A DNA stretch of 64,000 bases from the NCBI RefSeq assembly GCF_014636315.1, contig NZ_BMED01000008.1:1-64000 (forward strand). The letters are read 5' to 3'. Below the pieces are notes generated by a model. The model worked only from the letters and a program-made list of their open reading frames with translations, was not told the DNA's origin and ran no database searches. Shown piece by piece: positions 26,178 through 32,053 of the stretch; position 1 is the first letter of the stretch, and every line of letters begins with the position of its first letter. Source of the DNA: Parundibacterium terreum (lineage in GTDB: Bacteria > Pseudomonadota > Gammaproteobacteria > Burkholderiales > Burkholderiaceae_D). Position numbers and translations under genes: made by a program.

Positions 26178-26919
26178 TTTTAAAAAGACAGGTAGTGAAT
26201 CGGTGGATAAAAATATAACCGCCGAACGGCGCACTGAAAATGAAGAAAAATTCAAGCAGGCCGATACACAACTTGAAAGCAAAACGAGCGAATCTCTTCG
26301 CTCTGGGATGATATGGGCTCAAAAGTTCGAAAGCCTAACGCCGGAGCAGCGTGCAGCGTATGAAAAACGTAGTGCGCAATTTTCCGCCAATATGAAAACG
26401 ATGCGGGAAACGTTAGCCAGCACATTTGCGACTCTCAATTCAAGCATGGTTGCGGCCATGCGCAGTGCCAATGAACCATCGCGCTTGTCGATGAGAGCAC
26501 TTGATCTTTATGATGCGTTAAAAGCAAGAGATCACATAGCAGAAGCCGAGATCATGGGTTCTCCAGATTTCGGCGCGCATCTCTTGCGCCTAGTAGTTTA
26601 CTGGGCAGAAATGACCGAAGAAGAACGCGCCGAAGCGGTGACTGACGAGATGGCGAAGGTCGTCGAACGTATGGAGAAGGTTGATAATGGCTATCTACTT
26701 CGCCAGGATCAAATAGATAAAAAAACGATGATTACATACTTTAATAAAAAAAATCATGTAATTAGAAATCGCGCCGAGCTCGAAAGTTGGCCCTTTGAGG
26801 ATTGGCCTTTGGAGCGCAACTACGGGCCAGATACGCTAGTTAAATGGTACAAAGAAGCCATGCCGCATGTCAGGCTGGTAGGCGGGCGCCCGAGAAAAAT
26901 AACATTAAGCGACGATTGA
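26161..26919 (+). CDS. Unknown protein linked to the MrcB_N-HNH nuclease
   Basis: 252 residues if translation starts at the TTG at 26161 (MKKIFSFKKTGSES), which overlaps the end of the nuclease gene; CGGAAA upstream may act as RBS. An upstream TTG at 26122 is possible. The protein is charged and mostly helical, without membrane segments or a nucleotide-binding motif. A region of SLTPEQRAAYEKRSAQF and TEEERAEAVTDEMAKVVERMEK looks like coiled coil, and the C-terminus ends YGPDTLVKWYKEAMPHVR followed by a Gly/Arg-rich tail. I do not recognise the family. The overlap suggests it works with the nuclease. Confidence 0.7.
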   Translation: MKKIFSFKKTGSESVDKNITAERRTENEEKFKQADTQLESKTSESLRSGMIWAQKFESLTPEQRAAYEKRSAQFSANMKTMRETLASTFATLNSSMVAAMRSANEPSRLSMRALDLYDALKARDHIAEAEIMGSPDFGAHLLRLVVYWAEMTEEERAEAVTDEMAKVVERMEKVDNGYLLRQDQIDKKTMITYFNKKNHVIRNRAELESWPFEDWPLERNYGPDTLVKWYKEAMPHVRLVGGRPRKITLSDD

Positions 26920-27088
26920 TTTTTGGGATCCATTAGTGTTTTACAACAAATTAACAGATCGTCAGTAAGCTAGTAATAATTTTCAAATAATTTTGATTCG
27001 CAGGCTATGTCCAGGTGATAAACATTTGGCGATTTTTCTTCTAGCAATATAGCGAATCGTCGTTTTACTATTATTCAGGAGTATGCAA

Positions 27089-27685
27089 ATGGAGATTAAA
27101 AATGTATTCGCATTATGTTTGGCTTGTATTTTTTTGACATTTTCCTCTACTTACGCTTATTTTTTGCGCTCGCGATCAAAAAAAGTGATGATGGAAGAGT
27201 TAGAAAAAGAAATACAAGCAAAGGTGCGATCTGCGTTGGGAAAACCATCTCCTCATATACCCTCAGACATTCAATCCATTTCTTCTATCTACTGCGACAT
27301 TTACACTCAAGCGACATATGCTGAGCAAGATGGATTGACACAAATTTGTGGGCTTGGTTTTGGAAAAGCACTTGAGGTACTGATCAAGGACTATGCTATT
27401 TTTGAAAATCCCGGGGACTCAGAAAAAATAAAAAAAGCGACTTTAGCTGAATGCATCAACAACATTAAGGATGATTCAATTAAGGGGAGTTCAGATTTGG
27501 CACGTGCGCTTCGAAACGATGAGACGCATTACATTAAGAAATACAATTCGCACGATACCAAGGACCTCAAGGGGCTGATCCAGATAGCGATGACTCTTAT
27601 TGAGCAAGCGATAAGCAGGAAAAAAGTTGACGCAGAAATTGAGCGCATACGTCAAAAAATGGAAAAGGATCGCAACGCTAATTAA
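27089..27685 (+). CDS. Membrane-anchored DUF4145-like protein, partner of KAP ATPase
   Basis: 198 residues. One N-terminal membrane helix (about 5-22) is followed by a basic patch (LRSRSKKVMM) and a soluble helical domain with GLGFGKALEVLIKDYAI and ALRNDETHY, reminiscent of DUF4145-type domains (weak, from memory). The ATG at 27089 is chosen because AGGAG lies 7 bases before it; the ATG at 27083 is too close to that AGGAG. The KAP ATPase gene starts 1 base after its stop, so the two surely form an operon. Confidence 0.75.
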   Translation: MEIKNVFALCLACIFLTFSSTYAYFLRSRSKKVMMEELEKEIQAKVRSALGKPSPHIPSDIQSISSIYCDIYTQATYAEQDGLTQICGLGFGKALEVLIKDYAIFENPGDSEKIKKATLAECINNIKDDSIKGSSDLARALRNDETHYIKKYNSHDTKDLKGLIQIAMTLIEQAISRKKVDAEIERIRQKMEKDRNAN

Positions 27686-27686
27686 A

Positions 27687-30035
27687 ATGACTGATCAAAG
27701 TAAACTACCCCTAGAGCAAGACCAACCTGCTGAAAACGACGAGCTCGGTTTTAATTCGTCGGTGAGCGAATTAGCGTCAATTATTGAAAATTTTTTGCCA
27801 AACACACAGATCAAGACAAAAGCGTTTGTCATAGGTATCGAGGGCAAGTGGGGGGAAGGCAAAAGTACGTTTATCAAGCTTCTTCAAAAATTGTTGTTGA
27901 TGGATGCTCCTGAGGCGCCCGGGTGGGGGAAACGACTACTCATGCGTCTATTGAAACCTGTGAATATGTTGTTGTTGAAGTTGCATATTACAACCCGACT
28001 TCAAGAATGGATGGTCAGAAGTGATCCTCCCAGGCTCACGGTAATCAATTTTGACCCATGGTGGTTCAATGGAAAAGACCACCTACTCGATAATTTTTTA
28101 ACCGAACTGAGTGGATCGGAATCAGCTGCGATACTAGGAATAAGGACTGCACTAACAAATTTGCAGAAAACACTTCCCAGTCATAAGAAACACATTCTCG
28201 ATTTTCTTTCTCCGCAGATCGCCACTGTCCTACCGTTATTAGGTGGTGGGCTGAGTATCCTCGGACTTAGCTACCCACCAATCTTGATGTTTCTAAATGA
28301 AGGTAAGCCTTCAAGTACTTTGGCATTTATAGTCTATGCGGCTGTAGTACTTTTGTTATCTCTAATATGTAAATTTTACGCTGTGCCGGCAACGTTTGAT
28401 GCTCGGAGAAAAGCGCTTCAGAAAAAGATTTCAAACCAGAGCAAGCGCCTAGTTGTGATTATCGATAACATTGATCGATTGGCATCGGATGAGATTGAAG
28501 AATTGTTCCGCGTAGTGAAATCAGTACTAGATTTGAGCAATATAGTTTATGTCCTTGCCTATGACCGATTAGTAGTCTCCGCAGCTCTGGAAAAGGCACA
28601 TCCGGGCAACGGGCATACTTATTTGGATAAGATAGTGCAAATGCCCTACCCCATGCCTAAGCCACAAGACCATGACTTCAAAAAATATTTAAATAGGGTG
28701 ATTTATGAGCTGCCAATGCTTTTAGAGCATGATGGAAGATCTGTGAAAATGACTGCTGAAGATAAACGCAGGCTTGATTTGTTACCGCTTCTAGTAACAG
28801 TACCCAGAGATGCAAAGCGCCTCAAGAATGCTCTGATTGTCACCCACGGTAAACATGTAGCGGGAGAAATTCATCCTGTTGATTTTATATTGTTGAAGGC
28901 ATGCGAATTATTCGCGCCAAACGTAGCGGCAGAACTTCTGTCGCTTAAGACTAGAAAAATTTTGCCCTCAATTTTAAAAAACTACATCGATGACAACGTT
29001 GATAAATATCTAAAAATACTGGAGGATCGTTATCCGGAAACCGCTATGTGGTTATCCGAAGACTATAAGCGATTAGACTTAGTGCCGTTTTTAAGCAGCC
29101 AGCCCTTCAATCTGTTCAGACACAAATTTGGCCTCGCACAGGTAGCTCCAGAGGTAAATAATCTCGACACGGCCTGGAAGAATTACGGCCGAATCACTGA
29201 ATCAACCACGATAATAAATTACCTTCAACGAACACTCGCCCCGGGAGAGGCCCGTCGACGCATTGTAGATGGCCTATTGAATTCAAGAGAGTTAGGGGAC
29301 TTTGCAACTAATTTCCGTGGTATTCAGCCTGAAGCTTTTGAGCAATATTTAGCTAAGCTGTATTCGACTCTGGCAACGCTGACATCGACAGATCGCGCAC
29401 AATTAAATATTAAAGCTATTTTGATGGGAATAGGTGATTGTGACAGCCTTCTGAGGCGCCAAGCGATTCGTTGGGGGAGAATGGCGCAGCTCAATGAGCT
29501 TGTCACCAAACTCGTTAAAGTGCTCTTTTTAGAGACTAGCGAGGCACTGTCTTTGGCATTTGCGTTACTCGACCGTCAGCAATTGGTATACCCAATCTAC
29601 GAATTGGTCAGAGAGTACGACGATAAAAATAAGTATTTCGGCTTGAAACAAAACGCTGTCAGGGAGTACGTAGCGGATGTGATTCAAAAAATGCCGACGC
29701 GGTTGGCTTATGAAATCGAGATAGGTAGTAGCGCATACAAAATTGCAAGTGAAATGAAAAAATTGGATGCTGCTAATTTTAACAATCGGTTGATTTACAA
29801 GTGTGTCGATGAAGAATATTTCATTGATCTTTGCGTTAGCTACGCAGAAATAATTGAGACTCAAAGTAGTATTCCTGACGATTTCTTATCAACTTATGAG
29901 TGGATTCGAGTTAGGGTGTTCTCCAAATTGAATGGTCAAGAGTCGATTGAGGCACCAATAAAAAAATCGTTTCAAGTCATTCATAAACATCTGAGCGTGC
30001 AGAAAACGTTACAACTCGAAGGAAAAACGACTTAA
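27687..30035 (+). CDS. KAP-family P-loop NTPase with membrane insertion
   Basis: 782 residues. Walker A is GIEGKWGEGKSTF (about 50-62) and the KAP-typical INFDPWWFNG follows near 113. Two membrane helices are inserted between the Walker boxes (about 180-200 and 212-230), as known for KAP NTPases. Walker B is VVIIDNIDRL (about 256-265), then SNIVYVLAYDR. The remaining 480 residues are helical. KAP ATPases occur in phage exclusion (PifA of F plasmid) and in the Qat defence system, but the QatBCD partners are absent here. Translation starts 1 base after the upstream membrane protein. AT-rich relative to the host. Confidence 0.85.
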   Translation: MTDQSKLPLEQDQPAENDELGFNSSVSELASIIENFLPNTQIKTKAFVIGIEGKWGEGKSTFIKLLQKLLLMDAPEAPGWGKRLLMRLLKPVNMLLLKLHITTRLQEWMVRSDPPRLTVINFDPWWFNGKDHLLDNFLTELSGSESAAILGIRTALTNLQKTLPSHKKHILDFLSPQIATVLPLLGGGLSILGLSYPPILMFLNEGKPSSTLAFIVYAAVVLLLSLICKFYAVPATFDARRKALQKKISNQSKRLVVIIDNIDRLASDEIEELFRVVKSVLDLSNIVYVLAYDRLVVSAALEKAHPGNGHTYLDKIVQMPYPMPKPQDHDFKKYLNRVIYELPMLLEHDGRSVKMTAEDKRRLDLLPLLVTVPRDAKRLKNALIVTHGKHVAGEIHPVDFILLKACELFAPNVAAELLSLKTRKILPSILKNYIDDNVDKYLKILEDRYPETAMWLSEDYKRLDLVPFLSSQPFNLFRHKFGLAQVAPEVNNLDTAWKNYGRITESTTIINYLQRTLAPGEARRRIVDGLLNSRELGDFATNFRGIQPEAFEQYLAKLYSTLATLTSTDRAQLNIKAILMGIGDCDSLLRRQAIRWGRMAQLNELVTKLVKVLFLETSEALSLAFALLDRQQLVYPIYELVREYDDKNKYFGLKQNAVREYVADVIQKMPTRLAYEIEIGSSAYKIASEMKKLDAANFNNRLIYKCVDEEYFIDLCVSYAEIIETQSSIPDDFLSTYEWIRVRVFSKLNGQESIEAPIKKSFQVIHKHLSVQKTLQLEGKTT

Positions 30036-30040
30036 TCGCA

Positions 30041-30058
30041 CACCAGCAGTTACAAGTT
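30041..30058 (+). repeat. Internal att-like sequence
   Basis: CACCAG followed by CAGTTACAAGTT. The 12-mer is identical to 23191-23202, the bases spanning the tRNA-Leu end and the element's first bases, here with an extra CAG. It lies at the junction of the AT-rich cargo and the replication module. Confidence 0.4.
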
Positions 30059-30189
30059 AACCCAGGTTGACCCCGTAAAAGCCCTGTTTACCTGATCCGG
30101 GGGAATATTAGTTCCCTCGTCAACTTGCAAAGATACGTCCTGTGGTGCCAGTTCATCCCGAACGGCGCCGTAACATTCAGGGAGTATTT

Positions 30190-30390
30190 ATGCCGCACCA
30201 ACAGTCAATCCAACTATGGCGCTTGCCACGCGTCATCGCCGAAACTGGCCTGTCCAAATCAGAAATTTACCGGCGCATCAAAGCCGGAACCTTCGTCAAA
30301 CCCGTCCGATTGGGAGCCAGGGCGATAGCTTTTGATTCATCCGCCATTCAATCTTGGGTCAAGTCCGTGATTCAGGGAGGTGTTCAATGA
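30190..30390 (+). CDS. AlpA-family DNA-binding regulator
   Basis: 66 residues with the AlpA/MerR-like winged helix: LWRLPRVIAETGLSKSEIYRRIKAGTFVKPVRLG. In P4-like elements AlpA homologues control excision and integrase expression. The ATG at 30190 has GGGAG 5 bases upstream. The following gene overlaps its stop (ATGA), and this starts the run that ends with the primase-helicase. Confidence 0.88.
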   Translation: MPHQQSIQLWRLPRVIAETGLSKSEIYRRIKAGTFVKPVRLGARAIAFDSSAIQSWVKSVIQGGVQ

Positions 30391-30704
30391 AACGCCCCTT
30401 GGACGTTCAACGTCCAATATTTGCCCTAACGATCGCCGCAAATTCCGGCTTCTATGTATTAGAAGTCAAGCTGGACGATAGCTGCTACCCGGTCGGCGCC
30501 TATCAAACGCCGGTAATCGCCTGGGCTATCGAAATGGAATTCCTGATCCCTTATCCGGTCACATTGGAAGGCGCACAACTCCACAATGAAGACATCTTAT
30601 GCCCCAATGGTTCGATAGAGCGTGCATCAGACTGCTACTACCCCAATCTTGATGAGTGGCTAACGTGCAAGCAGTCGGAATACCTGAAACTGAAAGGGCG
30701 CTAG
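30387..30704 (+). CDS. Hypothetical protein in the replication module
   Basis: 105 residues, not recognised. The ATG overlaps the alpA stop and has GGGAGG 7 bases upstream, good evidence of translation. The protein is small, mixed alpha/beta in appearance, acidic, with several Tyr and Cys residues (DILCPNG, DCYYPNLDEWLTCKQ) and no membrane segment. Confidence 0.7.
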   Translation: MKRPLDVQRPIFALTIAANSGFYVLEVKLDDSCYPVGAYQTPVIAWAIEMEFLIPYPVTLEGAQLHNEDILCPNGSIERASDCYYPNLDEWLTCKQSEYLKLKGR

Positions 30705-30826
30705 GCATGAGAATGTTCCTGTTCGAACACCCAACCCTTGCCATGCGACGGCACAGGGTTTATCCTATGTCCGTCACCGAAAAAGAAGTGACCTGGGGTG
30801 AGAGCCAGAAATACGAAAGCGCACGG

Positions 30827-30847
30827 ACCGCGCAATGCGGTTTTTTT
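30827..30847 (+). terminator. Short terminator in the leader
   Basis: ACCGC / GCGGT stem, five-base loop, then seven T. The stem is short, so termination is likely partial, as in the P4 immunity leader where early transcripts end prematurely. Confidence 0.5.
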
Positions 30848-30876
30848 ACGTGCGTATACCCTCGTTTACCTTCAAT

Positions 30877-30959
30877 GGGCGGCGGTGGTAGGGGAGCCGC
30901 AAGGTTCGCCGGTGTGCTTTCGTGCCGGTCTCTCAACCCTGCCATCTGCTGCTCACCCC
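30877..30959. ncRNA. P4 CI / P1 C4-like immunity RNA region (tentative)
   Basis: A GC-rich segment with GGGCGGCGGTGG, GGAGCCGCAAGGTTCGCCGG, a CCGG...GTGCCGG hairpin and TCTCTCAACCCTGCCATCTGCTG. From memory this pattern resembles the block upstream of Icd/Ash-like genes in P4-type prophages, linked to C4/CI antisense RNAs. The active strand is not certain, and no covariance search was possible. Confidence 0.4.
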
Positions 30960-31003
30960 GTTTGAGAGCGGGGAAGCGGTTTAACCGCAACGAAGGAGGC
31001 ACT

Positions 31004-31327
31004 ATGCCTGGCTCACCCACGTCTGTCCAAACCCGACAGCTACCCCGCAATCCTCAATCCAATTCCCCATCGCTGTACTACGCAGGTGGCAACGTCGGCC
31101 TAGGCTACCCGCTGGCATCGTGCTATTTCGCCGTGGTGTCCAATGACACCGAACAGCACTGGTCCGTCGCCAAGACCGTGCGCCATTTCCTGGAATTCTC
31201 CCGCGAAGCCAAGGCCCGCATCCTGGCCGACTGCACTTTGCAGCAACGCTACAGCCAAGACGCCGATACCGAGCGCCACGCTTTGGCGCATACCCTGTCC
31301 ACCTTGACCGGAGGCCACCATGCTTAA
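31004..31327 (+). CDS. Hypothetical protein in the replication module
   Basis: 107 residues, not recognised. AAGGAGG lies 6 bases before the ATG, the best RBS in the island. The frame is open far upstream, but only this start has translation signals. N-terminal 35 residues are Ser/Pro/Asn-rich; the rest (YFAVVSNDTEQHWSVAKTV, FSREAKARILADC) looks like a small folded domain. It lies directly behind the putative immunity RNA region, the place where P4-like elements carry icd/ash/kil-type genes. Overlaps the next gene by 8 bases. Confidence 0.7.
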   Translation: MPGSPTSVQTRQLPRNPQSNSPSLYYAGGNVGLGYPLASCYFAVVSNDTEQHWSVAKTVRHFLEFSREAKARILADCTLQQRYSQDADTERHALAHTLSTLTGGHHA

Positions 31328-31715
31328 GCGCGACCAACAACCGGCCTTGCTGGCGAACCTGATCGGCCCCCATTTACCACCCGTGGCCCTGAATGTGTCT
31401 GCCCGCTATCAATTCTGCGTGGACGCCGGTGCCTGTGCTGCCGTGGACTTCTTTGACGATCTCGCCGCCGTCGGTCTGCACGACCATATTGCGCTCTCGC
31501 TGCAAGCCTTCAATAGGTCGCTACGAGCCGCCGCCCGCCAGAATCCTGAATTTGCCAGCATAGGCGCCCAAGCCTGTACCGACGCCTTTGCCGCTGGCTA
31601 CCTGGGACGCATCCAGCAAGAGCTCCGGCTGTTTCACGGTGAGGCAACGTTAGGCCCAAAGGCCCCGAACCCGCCCGGTGGCCGTGCCGTGAGTCCGTCC
31701 GATACGCTCCATTGA
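31320..31715 (+). CDS. Hypothetical protein in the replication module
   Basis: 131 residues, no recognised domain. The ATG overlaps the previous gene by 8 bases and has GGAGG 6 bases upstream. Contains an Ala-rich helical centre (FDDLAAVGLHDHIALSLQAFNRSLRAAARQ) and a Pro/Gly tail. GC-rich with host-like codon use, unlike the cargo genes. The tight spacing indicates one operon with the genes around it. Confidence 0.7.
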   Translation: MLKRDQQPALLANLIGPHLPPVALNVSARYQFCVDAGACAAVDFFDDLAAVGLHDHIALSLQAFNRSLRAAARQNPEFASIGAQACTDAFAAGYLGRIQQELRLFHGEATLGPKAPNPPGGRAVSPSDTLH

Positions 31716-31723
31716 GGCTCGCC

Positions 31724-32053
31724 ATGACAAATAACATTCCCAATTTGGGCCCCTTAGGGACCGTCACGACCAGTTACAGCGGCGTTGAGCTCGTGATTCA
31801 AGACAATGCCTACGATCACGCCTGTATGCGGGCGGCACAGCTCGCCGCATTGCTAAGCGTCGTCGCCGATGTCAAATCTGACTTTAATAACTCCAGTAAA
31901 ACCATACAAAGCGATGTGCTATGGCTGGCGTCCACCCTGGCCGATGAAGTGCAACAGTTGTTGCCCATCGTCCTCAAAGAAACCGGACGTGACGCCGCCG
32001 CCCATCGCCACTATATAGAAAGGGCCACGCATGACGCATCCCGTCAGCCATGA
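31724..32053 (+). CDS. Hypothetical protein overlapping the primase-helicase gene
   Basis: 109 residues, not recognised. ATG at 31724 with GAGG upstream (a TTG at 31712 is an alternative). The protein is helical in its centre (HACMRAAQLAALLSVVADV) and C-terminus. Its last 23 bases overlap the start of the primase-helicase gene in another frame, implying coupled translation. Confidence 0.7.
   Translation: MTNNIPNLGPLGTVTTSYSGVELVIQDNAYDHACMRAAQLAALLSVVADVKSDFNNSSKTIQSDVLWLASTLADEVQQLLPIVLKETGRDAAAHRHYIERATHDASRQP

Larger units (their letters stand above)
30705..31003 (+). other. Untranslated leader in the replication module
   Basis: 299 bases without a supported gene, although one frame stays open through it. 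It contains a short intrinsic terminator (30827-30847) and a structured segment (30877-30959), both described separately. Confidence 0.55.

Noticed and set aside
27089..30035. Qat defence system
   Set aside because: A KAP ATPase is present, but the QatB, QatC and QatD partners (QueC-like and TatD-like) are missing.
30656..31003. N-terminal extension of the gene at 31004
   Set aside because: The frame is open, but the only good RBS is directly before 31004, and the region contains a terminator and structured RNA.
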